A DNA stretch of 17,017 bases from Candidatus Pelagibacter sp. TMED197 (GCA_002169755.1 NHIU01000006.1:1-17017), one strand, 5' to 3'. Positions 7,749 through 16,358 are shown, numbered from the stretch's first letter. The notes: generated from the letters alone by a model not told the origin. Program-made: numbers and translations.

Positions 7749-9933
7749 TTTTTTTTGTTTTTTCTAAAGCTTTTGTAATAAATCTTGGTGTCAAAGTCTT
7801 AATTGGGTTAACCGTAGTTTTAATTTCACCTGGAAGACCTTTCATTTTAAAACTTACACCAAACAAGCCTTCACCAACATCTTTGGGTATAATAATTTTA
7901 CCTATTAACGGAATTTTGGATAATAATTTATTAAGATTTTTTGCCGGGACTAAAGTGCCTTTTAAACTAGTTAACCCATTGGCATCTTTATAACCTTCCA
8001 TTAAAACTGATATACTGGGGCCGACAGCATAAAATTCCTCAAGTTTTAAAAAATTATTTTTATTGCTCATATTAATTTCTAACTTGTCAAAAGAAAGGCC
8101 TTCTCCTTCTGCTAAATCAGCTAATCCTCCAAAATCTGCTATTGATAATAATTTAACTACTCCTGGTGCATTTATAATTTTAAAATTTTCTATGTTTAGT
8201 TTTGAAACTGATGAATCGCCTTCAATAATGGAGGAAAAAACCATAACGCCGCCAGATAAACCTTTAAAAAATTTATATTCAGAAAGCAGGGGTTGTGGGA
8301 GATCTGAGTATATTTCGAGATATTTTTTTTGGTTTTTTTCATCACTTTTAAGAGAAATGTCTAAATATTTATTGTTTCCGAAATCACCCTTTGATGAAAT
8401 TTTAGCAAAATTACCTTTTTTAATGGAGCCAATTAATTTAAAATTTGAAATCTTTTTTGATAAAGGTGTATCAATATTTTGAAGATCAATTTCAACTTTT
8501 TTATCTAAATTACTCAGGTAGTTATTTTTTTTTTTTTCGTTTAATATCTTGTTAATTTGAGTTGCATCATATTTTTTTCCTTTAACTCTTATTATATTTT
8601 TAATATTTAATTTAAAATCATTATTTAAATTCCCATCTTTAAATGTTTTAATCTTTACTTCTCCCAGATTTAAAAATTTATTTTTTTTTATTTTAAGTTT
8701 TTTAATTATAATATTGTTTTTATTTTCAGAATATTTAAGTTCTTTGATTTCAATTAGTTCGGTGTCTAATTTAAATTGAGATAAAATATTTGATTTTATA
8801 TTTTTGTCTTTATTATAGTTAATTAAATCAACTTTAAGGGGTCTACTGGTATCAAAATCTAAAGTAATATTTGAGACTTTGTCTTTAAAATTGTTTTTAA
8901 AACTTATTTTTTCAAATTTATTTTCATTAAATCTATACAATCCATTAATATTTATAAAATTTTTTTTATCTGAACTATAGCGAAAGTTAAAATTTGATTC
9001 TTTGACGCTAAATGAGTTTAAATTTTCTGTCAAAATTCTACTTTCAAAAGGTTCTTTTAAAATTAATCTTAAATCATTTATTTTTCCCTTACTTTTAATC
9101 TCAAAGTTTTTTATCTTATAAGTTTTGTCAAAAATGATGTTGAGGTTATTATTTATGGCTCCATCTACGTTGGTAACTTGGTAAAAGTCATTTGAATTTT
9201 TGGTATAGTTTAAATAATCTTTAAAAATTTCATTGTTAAATTTAAAATCTGTGAAGAAATTTGAAGATACAATTAAATTATCATTTTTTTCAATTTTTAA
9301 ATCTCCATTTTTAATTAAAATACCTTTTGTTTCACCGTTAATATTTTGAAACAATGCATCTGAATTATCAGCAAAAAAGTTAAAATTAATATCTTTAATT
9401 GTTAAATTTTTATTAATAATTGCCTCAGCATTTCTAACTTTTCCTCTCGCTATAAAATTATCTAATCTAAAATCATTATCAAAATATAATTCGATTGATG
9501 TTTTCAATTTCCCTTTAACTACTTGGTTGTTAATAATGCTATTTAATGTGGATGGTTTAGTTTTGATAATAATCTTTTTTAATTCCTCTATATCAATTTC
9601 TTTAAATAAAATATTTACATAATCAATCTTGGTATTAGATTTTATTAATGACACCAAATCTAAATATATTTTAATATTTTCTACTGGAATATTTAAATTT
9701 TTATATTTGACTATTGGATTTTTCGTTTCTAAAAATAAATTAATTTTTTTAATATCTAATTTAAATTTAATAGTTTCTAATTTTAAATATACCTCTTGAT
9801 TGCTTTCTGCAATTTTTTCAGAAATAAAATTATTAAACTTACTAGTCTCATATCCGCTGGTAGACAAAACAAATACTAATAAACTAATTATAAAAATAAT
9901 TGAGAATATAAAAGTATAGATTATTTTTTTCAT
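7741..9933 (-). CDS. AsmA/YhdP-like envelope protein (DUF3971-type)
   Basis: Protein of 730 residues with one N-terminal membrane anchor (about 4-27, rich in Ile/Phe/Leu/Val) followed by a very long beta-rich, lysine- and asparagine-rich region that should lie in the periplasm. The C-terminal part is the recognisable one: INAPGVVKLLSIADFGGLADL (about 588-608), then GTLVPAKNLNKLLSKIPLIGKII and EGLFGVSFKMKGLPGEIKTTVNPI before a basic tail. This pattern is that of AsmA-like C-terminal domains in YhdP relatives. AsmA-clan proteins are thought to bridge the inner and outer membrane and move phospholipid; that role here is inferred. Its ATG shares one base with the prfB stop (TAATG), so it is probably coupled to mrcA-prfB. 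A run of 13 A on the coding strand lies at 8537-8525. The middle has no motif I recognise. Confidence 0.8.
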   Translation of the reverse strand: MKKIIYTFIFSIIFIISLLVFVLSTSGYETSKFNNFISEKIAESNQEVYLKLETIKFKLDIKKINLFLETKNPIVKYKNLNIPVENIKIYLDLVSLIKSNTKIDYVNILFKEIDIEELKKIIIKTKPSTLNSIINNQVVKGKLKTSIELYFDNDFRLDNFIARGKVRNAEAIINKNLTIKDINFNFFADNSDALFQNINGETKGILIKNGDLKIEKNDNLIVSSNFFTDFKFNNEIFKDYLNYTKNSNDFYQVTNVDGAINNNLNIIFDKTYKIKNFEIKSKGKINDLRLILKEPFESRILTENLNSFSVKESNFNFRYSSDKKNFININGLYRFNENKFEKISFKNNFKDKVSNITLDFDTSRPLKVDLINYNKDKNIKSNILSQFKLDTELIEIKELKYSENKNNIIIKKLKIKKNKFLNLGEVKIKTFKDGNLNNDFKLNIKNIIRVKGKKYDATQINKILNEKKKNNYLSNLDKKVEIDLQNIDTPLSKKISNFKLIGSIKKGNFAKISSKGDFGNNKYLDISLKSDEKNQKKYLEIYSDLPQPLLSEYKFFKGLSGGVMVFSSIIEGDSSVSKLNIENFKIINAPGVVKLLSIADFGGLADLAEGEGLSFDKLEINMSNKNNFLKLEEFYAVGPSISVLMEGYKDANGLTSLKGTLVPAKNLNKLLSKIPLIGKIIIPKDVGEGLFGVSFKMKGLPGEIKTTVNPIKTLTPRFITKALEKTKKTK

Positions 9934-11022
9934 TATTTTTTAATTATTCCTGCCTCTAAAAATTCATCTATATTTCCATTTAAAACGTCTGAAGGGTTTG
10001 TGCTTTCAGTTTTATTTCTTAAATCTTTAACAAGCTGATAAGGCTGTAATACATACGATCTAATTTGATGACCCCAGCCTATATCTGTTTTTGCGCTCAA
10101 TTCTTGTTGGTTTTTTTTCTCTCTTTTTTGTATTTCATGTTCATACAGTCTTGCCTTAAGCATTTTAAAACAAGTTTCTTTATTTTTATGTTGAGATCTT
10201 TCATTTTGGCATTGAACTACAATTTTTGTAGGTAAGTGAGTAATTCTTACTGCGCTATCAGTAGTGTTAACATGTTGCCCACCTGCACCGCTTGATCTAT
10301 AAGTATCAATTCTGATATCTTTTTCATCAATTCTAATGTTAATATTATCTGAAACTGCTGGGTAAACCCATACACTTGCAAAACTCGTATGTCTTCGGGC
10401 GCCACTATCAAAAGGTGAAATTCGAACCAATCTATGTACTCCTGACTCTCCTTTCATCATTCCATAAAGATAATTTCCATCCACTTTAAGTGTGGAAGAT
10501 TTAATGCCAGCTTCTTCACCTTTGTGTTCACTTATTATTTCATAAGAAAATTTTTTTTTATCAAACCACTTCAAATACATTCTTCTCAACATATCAGCCC
10601 AGTCTTGGCTTTCAGTTCCACCTGCGCCTGCATGTATTTCTAAATAAATATCCAAATCGTCATTTTCTCCTGATAAAAAGCAATTAATTTCAATTTTTTT
10701 AATGTTAATTAAGACTTTATCAATTTTTAAATCACAATCTTTTAAAATTTCTTCATTTTTTTCTTCTAATGCTAGGTCTTTCAAATCTTTAAGATTGTTG
10801 AATTCTAACAAAATTGATTTATAGGAACTTAAAATATCTTCAAAAATTTTTTTTTCTTTAACTGTTCTTTTTACTTTGGCTTTATCCTTCCAGAAATTTT
10901 CACCTAAAAGTGCTTTTTCTAAATCTTTAAGTCTTTCTTCAATTTTATTGTTTTCAAAGATACCCCCTTATATTATCAAGAGTTTTTTGAACTTTTGTCA
11001 ATTTATTTTCAAAATTTTCCAT
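9933..11022 (-). CDS. prfB: Peptide chain release factor 2, with programmed +1 frameshift
   Basis: RF2 reads UGA and UAA stop codons and triggers peptide release. The coding sequence is complement(join(9933..10955,10957..11022)). The zero frame starts at the ATG 11022-11020 (MENFENKLTKVQ) and hits TGA as codon 23 at 10956-10954. Slipping +1 at CTT (10959-10957) skips one T and continues ENNKIEERLKDLEKAL into the long frame, giving 362 residues against 365 in E. coli. The codon-reading tripeptide SPF is at 202-204 and the catalytic GGQ at 247-249 (GAGGQHVNTTDSAVRI). Annotating only the long frame would lose the first 70 residues. The ATG shares a base with the mrcA stop and the TAA shares a base with the next ATG. 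It is not a pseudogene, since the slip site is intact. Confidence 0.95.
10954..10968 (-). promoter_or_regulatory. prfB recoding site (internal Shine-Dalgarno plus slippery stop)
   Basis: The minus strand reads AGGGGGTATCTTTGA (10968-10954). The SD-like AGGGGG sits 3 nt before the slippery CTT and in-frame TGA, the same 15 bases as the well-studied E. coli site. The base after TGA is A here, where E. coli has C. Low RF2 should stall ribosomes at TGA and favour the +1 shift, which raises RF2 synthesis. Confidence 0.93.
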
Positions 11023-13370
11023 TAATAGAACTGCCTATATTTGATTAATTTATCATAACTGTTGACTGATATTAATTCGTTATTGTCAATGTTGTTAATA
11101 TCTTTTTTGGTCAAGGCCTCAATTATTGTATTTTTCTTTCCTATAGAAGCTTTAAGTCCAGTATCATAATTTAGAGATGTGAGATAAATACCTTTTGGAA
11201 TTTTAAATTCTTTAAAATCCTCCTTAAAAAGTGCATTTTTTACAAAATCTTTAAAAATTGGAAGAGCTGCCTTTGAACCTGTTTCGTATTTTCCTAAAGT
11301 TTTAGGAGCATCAAAACCTACATACACTCCAATAACCAAATTGGATGTAAATCCTATGAACCAGGCATCATAATTATTATTTGTAGTTCCAGTTTTACCA
11401 GCTAAAGGTACTTTTAAGTCTTTTAATTTTTTTGCAGTGCCTCTTTCAACTGCTCCTTGTAAAATTGAAGTCATTTGGTAAGCCGTTTCTTCACTTATTA
11501 CTTGCTCATTTTCATTTTTTATAATTGGATAAACCTCCGATTGATTTAAAAATTTATCACATCCTACACATTTTTTATTTTCTAATTTAAAAATTGTTTT
11601 ACCTCTTCTGTCTTGAATTCGATTGATTAAATTAGGATTTATTTTTTTTCCTCCATTTACAAATGAAGCATATGCTGCAGTAAGATTTATTAACGAGGTT
11701 TCTGCTGCACCTAAAGAAACAGATAATAATTCAGGAATATCCTCATAAACCTCAAGTTTAGTAGATAAATCCATAATTTTATTTAAACCCAAAGTTTTTG
11801 CTATCCTAACCGTCATTAAATTTCTAGAATATTCAATTCCTTTTCTTAAAGTCGTAGGACCATAAAATTTTTTTCCATAATTTTCTGGCTTCCAGTCTTT
11901 TAAGCCAACTCCTTGGCTTTCCACAAAAGGTGCGTCTAATATAATTGAATTAGGAGAATACCCGTTTTCTAGTGCTGAAGCATAAACAATGGGTTTAAAT
12001 GCTGAGCCTGGTTGTCTTTTTGCCTGAGTTACTCTATTAAATTCACTTGATTTAAAATTAAACCCACCGACTAAAGCTTTAACATTACCTGAGTCAGGTT
12101 CTATAACAACTATTCCCCCATTAACTTTTGGGTATTGTTTTAAGCTCCAAACTTTGTCTTCTTTTTTAATATAAATTATATCCCCAATGTCAAATATATC
12201 AAAAATATTTTTTTTATTTGGTATTGACCAACTAAGTTTTTTATATGAAATTTTATCTTGAATTCCCTCAAGAGTTTTAAAATTAATAGCGCTTTCTTCT
12301 ACACTAATAATTTCTGCTATTTTCCATTTTAATGTCGGGGCTATTTTTATCTTTTTAACTTTTTTTTCCCAATTAATATCTTTTAATTTATTTGTTATTG
12401 GGCCCCGCCAACCATGTCTTTTATCATAAGCTTCGATTCCTTTTCTCAAAGAGCTTATCGCTTGAATTTGAAAACCTATATCTAAAGGAGTTCTTATAGA
12501 CAATCCCTCAGAATATAACTTTTTAAATCCATATTTTTCTTTAATAGATCTTCTTACTTCTTCAGTATAAGAGTTAGCTTCGTTCACAATTTCTATTTTT
12601 CTTCTTTTTAATTTAATTGGAGAGTCTTTAAAGTTATTAAATTCTTTTTTTGTAATATAATTATTATCTTTGAGGTTTTTTAACACTAAATCACGTCTAA
12701 ACTTTGCAACTTCAGAATACTTATATGGATCATATTTACTTGGAGCTTTTGGTAAAGCGGCTAATAATGCAGACTCTGGGTAATCCAAATCTTTTACTGA
12801 TTTGTCGAAATATTCTAAACTTGCAGCCGCAACTCCATATGTTCCTTGACCCAAATAGATTTGATTTAAGTATAATTCTAATATTCTCTCTTTTGAATAT
12901 GCGCGCTCTATTCTAAAAGCTAATATTGCTTCTTTAATTTTTCTTTTATAGGAAACCTCGTTCGTTAGTAAAAAATTTTTTGCTATTTGTTGAGTTATAG
13001 TAGATGCTCCCTCTAATCTTCTATTTTCTTTGATATTTTTTAAATTTTTAATAAAAGCCCTAACTATACCTTTTGCATCAACGCCCGGATGTGCAAAAAA
13101 ATTCTTATCCTCAGCAGATAAAAAAGAGTTTACTATCTTTTTAGGAATTGATTCGTATGGTATAAATAATCTCTTTTCTATAGCATATTCTGCAATAAGT
13201 TTGCCATTATCAGAATAAACACGACTTGATATCGGAGGCTGGTAATTTGATAATTTTTTATAATCTGGAAGTCCTATTGAAAAATACCAAAAAGTAGAAA
13301 AAACGAATAATAAACTTGCTACTACAAATATGATAATTACTTTTATTGATAAATTTAGATATTTTAACAT
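11022..13370 (-). CDS. mrcA: Penicillin-binding protein 1A (bifunctional peptidoglycan synthase)
   Basis: Class A PBP of 782 residues, anchored in the inner membrane by one N-terminal segment (about 9-31), with its enzymes in the periplasm. The glycosyltransferase (GT51) domain has SAEDKNFFAHPG (85-96) with catalytic Glu87, EGASTITQQIAKNFLL (120-135), and ERILELYLNQIYLGQGTYGV (161-180). The transpeptidase domain has SAFK (456-459, nucleophile Ser456), SRN (515-517) and KTGT (659-662). Between them is an OB-like insert (about 320-410), as in proteobacterial PBP1A. A CVGC pair lies at 601-604. The gene is complete. A TATAAT sits about 8 bp before the ATG with no Shine-Dalgarno, suggesting a leaderless message. 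It heads the mrcA-prfB-AsmA unit through a TAATG overlap and is divergent from rne. Confidence 0.95.
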   Translation of the reverse strand: MLKYLNLSIKVIIIFVVASLLFVFSTFWYFSIGLPDYKKLSNYQPPISSRVYSDNGKLIAEYAIEKRLFIPYESIPKKIVNSFLSAEDKNFFAHPGVDAKGIVRAFIKNLKNIKENRRLEGASTITQQIAKNFLLTNEVSYKRKIKEAILAFRIERAYSKERILELYLNQIYLGQGTYGVAAASLEYFDKSVKDLDYPESALLAALPKAPSKYDPYKYSEVAKFRRDLVLKNLKDNNYITKKEFNNFKDSPIKLKRRKIEIVNEANSYTEEVRRSIKEKYGFKKLYSEGLSIRTPLDIGFQIQAISSLRKGIEAYDKRHGWRGPITNKLKDINWEKKVKKIKIAPTLKWKIAEIISVEESAINFKTLEGIQDKISYKKLSWSIPNKKNIFDIFDIGDIIYIKKEDKVWSLKQYPKVNGGIVVIEPDSGNVKALVGGFNFKSSEFNRVTQAKRQPGSAFKPIVYASALENGYSPNSIILDAPFVESQGVGLKDWKPENYGKKFYGPTTLRKGIEYSRNLMTVRIAKTLGLNKIMDLSTKLEVYEDIPELLSVSLGAAETSLINLTAAYASFVNGGKKINPNLINRIQDRRGKTIFKLENKKCVGCDKFLNQSEVYPIIKNENEQVISEETAYQMTSILQGAVERGTAKKLKDLKVPLAGKTGTTNNNYDAWFIGFTSNLVIGVYVGFDAPKTLGKYETGSKAALPIFKDFVKNALFKEDFKEFKIPKGIYLTSLNYDTGLKASIGKKNTIIEALTKKDINNIDNNELISVNSYDKLIKYRQFY

Positions 13371-13377
13371 ATCTGAT

Positions 13378-13383
13378 ATTATA
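13378..13383 (-). promoter_or_regulatory. -10 element for mrcA
   Basis: A perfect TATAAT on the minus strand (13383-13378). The expected start point, about 7 bp downstream, is 13371, immediately before the mrcA ATG at 13370, so the transcript would be essentially leaderless. No good -35 was found. Confidence 0.45.
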
Positions 13384-13500
13384 ATCTTTAGATTTTGGCC
13401 ATCTTAGGGCGTTAAATTTTTATTATGAGTGCATTTATTAATAAAATTGTATATCATTAGATAATGACAAATTTAAAAACTACAAAATTCACCTATTTAA

Positions 13501-13505
13501 AAGGA
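13501..13505 (+). promoter_or_regulatory. Shine-Dalgarno sequence of rne
   Basis: AAGGA lies 11 nt before the ATG at 13517. It supports this start, and rne is one of the few genes at the head of a transcription unit here with a recognisable ribosome site. The spacing is at the long end of normal. Confidence 0.5.
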
Positions 13506-13516
13506 ATTCAATTAAA

Positions 13517-15355
13517 ATGGAAAAAAATTTATATATTGATGCATCGCATCCCAATGAAACACGTATTGTTCTTAAATCAAAATCTTCAATTGAAGAGTAT
13601 GAATTTGAGGACAAAAATAAGTTAAATTTTAAAAACAATATTTATCTTGGAATTGTAAGCAGAGTAGAGCCTTCTCTTCAAGCAGCATTTATAAATTTTG
13701 GCAGAATACGGCACGGCTTTTTAGCTTTTAACGATATACAGTCAGATTATTACCAAATTCCCTCAGAAGATAAGGATAAAATTAAATTAGCAGAGGAAAA
13801 AATAAGAGAAAATCTTAAAAATAAAACTCTTGAAGAAATATCTGGTGAAAAAAACTTACAAGATCAAAATAAAAGTTTCAATAAAGACGAAGGAAACGAG
13901 GAAAAAAGCATTGTTAAAAATGAAGAAGAGGTAAAAAAAGAATACAGAGAAGAACTAAAATCTTCATTTGGCTTAAAAAGATACAAAATTCAAGAAGTAA
14001 TTAAACCGGGACAAGTAATATTAATTCAAGTAATTAAAGAGGAAAGAGGACAAAAAGGAGCTGCGTTAACAACTTTTATTTCTTTGGCAGGAAAATACTT
14101 AGTCCTAATGCCAAATACTCCAAAAGGTGGTGGAATATCTCGAAAAATATTCAATTCATCAGACCGACAAAAAATTAGAGATATTCTAAATCAAATTGAA
14201 ATACCAAAAAGTATGGGAGTTATAGTCAGAACAGCAGGTGCAAACAAAACTAAAAATGAAATTGAAAAAGATTTTTTAAACACACTTAAGACTTGGGAAG
14301 AAATTGGAGAGAAAGCACTTAATTCAAATGCACCTTATTTAGTTTATGAAGAGGGAGATATTATTAAGAGAACTTTAAGAGACACATACGATAATGAAAC
14401 AAAAAATATATATGTTGATGGTAATGAAGCTTATCAAAAAGCAAAAAAATTTATGAAACAACTTATGCCTAAGAATGTTAAAAATATTAAAAAATATAGA
14501 GGTAAAATTCCATTATTTCATGAAGCAAATATAGAACAGGAGCTCAATAATATTTTTGAACCTACTGTTAAACTTAAGTCAGGAGGTTACTTAGTAATTA
14601 ATCCTACCGAGGCTTTAGTAGCTATAGACATAAATTCTGGTCAATCTACAAAACAAACAAATATTGAAAAAACTGCATTAAATACTAATGTTGAAGCAGC
14701 TGAAGAAATCGCAAGACAGATTAAACTTCGGGACCTATCCGGTTTAATAGTAATTGACTTTATTGACATGATAAACTTTTACAATAGACGAACGGTTGAA
14801 AAAAAATTGAGAGAAAGTATTAGAAAAGATAGAGCTAGGATACAAGTTGGCAGAATTAGCAATTTTGGTCTTTTAGAAATGACAAGACAAAGACTTCGTG
14901 AAGGTTCTATAAAGTGGGAAACAATATTATCATTGGAGTCTTTTGCTCAAAAAATCATTAAAAAAATAGAACTTTTAGCGTTTACAAATAAAGTCAAAAT
15001 TATAAAGGCATATGTTCCAGAAAAAGTTGATTTATATATTGACAATAATTTATCAAAAGAAATTCAGTATTTTGAAAAAAAATACTTATTTAAAATAAAT
15101 ATTATGGCTAAACCCGATCTTATCATTCCAGAATATAAGATAGAACTTTTAAATAAATCAAAAAAAATTATAAGTACTGTCGAAAATTTAAATAAAATTT
15201 ACATTCCAAAAATAATTTCTAAACAATACGAAGGAAAAGAAAAAACCACAAATGAAAAAATTGTAAGTTTAAAAAAAGTAAAAAAAACTAAAGTGTTAAA
15301 AAAAAAAGCTAAGAACTTTAGAACTTTATGGGTAAGAAGAAAAAAAAAGGCTTAG
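13517..15355 (+). CDS. rne: Ribonuclease E/G family endoribonuclease, no zinc-link
   Basis: Single-strand endoribonuclease for mRNA decay and rRNA/tRNA processing; 612 residues. The S1 domain starts [25 protein letters not shown] (38-62) and is interrupted at about 80-150 by a charged Lys/Glu-rich insert before [18 protein letters not shown]. The 5'-sensor motif VIVRTAG (235-241) has Arg238 and Thr239. The catalytic aspartates are Asp371 (AIDINSG) and Asp414 (IDFIDM), aligned with E. coli Asp303 and Asp346. After [10 protein letters not shown] (451-460) the usual CPxC zinc-link segment is gone: the chain runs [16 protein letters not shown] straight into the small domain. I find no cysteine in the whole protein. 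The C-terminal scaffold is reduced to a lysine/arginine tail (about 575-612). Its stop overlaps that of thiG by 4 bp. RNase E versus G cannot be settled by length alone. Confidence 0.92.
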   Translation: MEKNLYIDASHPNETRIVLKSKSSIEEYEFEDKNKLNFKNNIYLGIVSRVEPSLQAAFINFGRIRHGFLAFNDIQSDYYQIPSEDKDKIKLAEEKIRENLKNKTLEEISGEKNLQDQNKSFNKDEGNEEKSIVKNEEEVKKEYREELKSSFGLKRYKIQEVIKPGQVILIQVIKEERGQKGAALTTFISLAGKYLVLMPNTPKGGGISRKIFNSSDRQKIRDILNQIEIPKSMGVIVRTAGANKTKNEIEKDFLNTLKTWEEIGEKALNSNAPYLVYEEGDIIKRTLRDTYDNETKNIYVDGNEAYQKAKKFMKQLMPKNVKNIKKYRGKIPLFHEANIEQELNNIFEPTVKLKSGGYLVINPTEALVAIDINSGQSTKQTNIEKTALNTNVEAAEEIARQIKLRDLSGLIVIDFIDMINFYNRRTVEKKLRESIRKDRARIQVGRISNFGLLEMTRQRLREGSIKWETILSLESFAQKIIKKIELLAFTNKVKIIKAYVPEKVDLYIDNNLSKEIQYFEKKYLFKINIMAKPDLIIPEYKIELLNKSKKIISTVENLNKIYIPKIISKQYEGKEKTTNEKIVSLKKVKKTKVLKKKAKNFRTLWVRRKKKA

Positions 15356-16140
15356 ATTAAACCGTCTTTAGGAGAGCTTGCTGCTGCAAAAAAATTTTTT
15401 TTCATTCTACCGGCTAAAAAAGAATTTCTTCCAGAAATTACCGCGTATTTAAATGCTTCAGCCATCTTTATTGGATATTTAGCGTTCGCTATAGCACTGT
15501 TTATTAAAACACCATCACAACCCATCTCCATTGCAATAGTAGCGTCAGAAGCTGTTCCTATTCCAGCATCAACAATTACTGGGACTTTTGATTGTTTAAT
15601 TATGATTGAAATATTTACTCTGTTTTGAATACCAAGACCAGATCCTATGGGAGATGCGAGAGGCATAATAGCTGAAGCTCCACAATCTTCTAATTTTTTT
15701 GCTAGCAATGGATCGTCGGTGCAATAAACCATTACTTTAAAACCCTCTTTAACTAGAGTCTTAGTAGATTTAAGTGTCTCAATCATATTAGGGTATAAAG
15801 TTTTTTTATCTCCGAGAACCTCAAGTTTAACTAATTTCCATCCTCCCATTTCTCTTGCTAATCTGAGAGTTCTTAAAGCCTCATTTGAGGTAAAACATCC
15901 AGCGGTATTAGGAAGATAAATAATTTTTTTGGGATTGAGATAGTCCGTTAAAATTGGTTTTTTTTTATCTAAAATATTTATTCGTCTTACCGCTACTGTT
16001 ACCATATCAGCTCCAGAGGCGCTTACTGCTTTAGCTGTTTCTTTAAAATCTTTATACTTCCCAGTTCCAACAATTAATCTAGATTTTAATTTTAATTTAT
16101 CTACTTTAAAAATATCTTTTGCCAGTTTATCCTCCTCCAA
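15352..16140 (-). CDS. thiG: Thiazole synthase ThiG
   Basis: Makes the thiazole phosphate of thiamine from 1-deoxyxylulose 5-phosphate, dehydroglycine and sulfur carried by ThiS thiocarboxylate. It is a TIM barrel with [10 protein letters not shown] (20-29), VTVAVRR (47-53), [20 protein letters not shown] (78-97), VKLEVLGD (104-111) with Lys105 as the expected Schiff-base lysine and Glu107, [13 protein letters not shown] (159-171), and [13 protein letters not shown] (188-200). The coordinates use the outermost normal start, TTG at 16140 (262 residues), overlapping thiS by 14 bp. However, a strong GGAGGAGG lies downstream of that TTG and 5 nt before an in-frame CTG at 16125-16123, so the true start may be CTG (257 residues, closer to the family's about 256). 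It is co-transcribed with thiS. Confidence 0.93.
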   Translation of the reverse strand: MEEDKLAKDIFKVDKLKLKSRLIVGTGKYKDFKETAKAVSASGADMVTVAVRRINILDKKKPILTDYLNPKKIIYLPNTAGCFTSNEALRTLRLAREMGGWKLVKLEVLGDKKTLYPNMIETLKSTKTLVKEGFKVMVYCTDDPLLAKKLEDCGASAIMPLASPIGSGLGIQNRVNISIIIKQSKVPVIVDAGIGTASDATIAMEMGCDGVLINSAIANAKYPIKMAEAFKYAVISGRNSFLAGRMKKNFFAAASSPKDGLI

Positions 16141-16330
16141 TAAAATGTACTATTTCTAATTTATCATTATTTTTTAAATATTTCTTTTTATAGCTTGCTT
16201 TTGGTATGATCGCTCCATTGTGCTCTATAGCTACTTTTTTTTCATGAAGCTTAAATTTTTTTAACAGTTCATAAATAGTTACCTTGTTTCCTATTGAGGT
16301 TTTTTTTCCATTTAATTGTATTTTTGCCAT
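16127..16330 (-). CDS. thiS: Sulfur carrier protein ThiS
   Basis: Ubiquitin-like sulfur carrier of 67 residues from the ATG at 16330-16328 ([26 protein letters not shown]). It ends EIVHFIGGG; the terminal Gly-Gly is the site that is adenylated and converted to thiocarboxylate before sulfur passes to ThiG. The frame is open 24 codons further upstream, but that part runs into aroQ on the other strand and is hydrophobic and unlike the family. Its last codons GGA GGA GGA also form the strong ribosome-binding sequence in front of thiG. No Shine-Dalgarno is seen upstream of its own start, which is about 13 nt from a predicted transcript start. ThiF, ThiO and ThiE are not in the window. Confidence 0.92.
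   Translation of the reverse strand: MAKIQLNGKKTSIGNKVTIYELLKKFKLHEKKVAIEHNGAIIPKASYKKKYLKNNDKLEIVHFIGGG
16131..16138 (-). promoter_or_regulatory. Shine-Dalgarno sequence for thiG inside the thiS 3' end
   Basis: GGAGGAGG (16138-16131) is the strongest ribosome-binding match in the window. It is made by the thiS C-terminal glycine codons. It lies 5 nt before CTG at 16125-16123 in the thiG frame, and the thiS TAA falls in between. No in-frame ATG, GTG or TTG follows at a usable distance. Confidence 0.6.
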
Positions 16331-16348
16331 AATTGAGTTAATTAAATT

Positions 16349-16358
16349 ATTTATAAAT
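16349..16358. promoter_or_regulatory. Symmetric -10 shared by thiS and aroQ
   Basis: In the 31-bp gap between the divergent starts, ATTTATAAAT is a perfect palindrome, so TATAAA occurs on both strands (plus 16352-16357, minus 16355-16350). Predicted starts are near 16364 for aroQ, at its ATGATG and so leaderless, and near 16343 for thiS, a leader of about 13 nt. Divergent initiation from symmetric -10 elements is known in bacteria; use here is inferred. Confidence 0.5.

Larger units (their letters stand above)
13371..13516. other. Divergent mrcA/rne intergenic region, largest gap in the window
   Basis: These 146 bp hold the mrcA -10 at the left end, a perfect 12-bp palindrome TTTATTAATAAA (13434-13445), a second dyad TCATTAGATAATGA (13454-13467, 6-bp arms, 2-bp centre), and the rne ribosome site at the right end. 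GATAAT (13460-13465) within the second dyad is a possible rne -10, giving a leader near 45 nt. No tRNA, small RNA fold or credible small gene was seen. Confidence 0.6.

Noticed and set aside
8063..8482. Plus-strand open frame of 139 codons inside the AsmA-like gene
   Set aside because: It lies fully antisense to a clear gene, has a Ser/Pro/Phe-rich composition typical of reversed Lys/Asn codons, and has no ribosome site or recognisable motif.
10845..10857. T-rich runs on the plus strand as possible terminators
   Set aside because: They are lysine codons of minus-strand genes with no adjacent GC-rich stem.
10812..11022. Apparent gap or broken N-terminus upstream of the long prfB frame
   Set aside because: The gap is the first part of prfB in two frames joined by a classical programmed frameshift site; it is neither a pseudogene nor a separate small gene.
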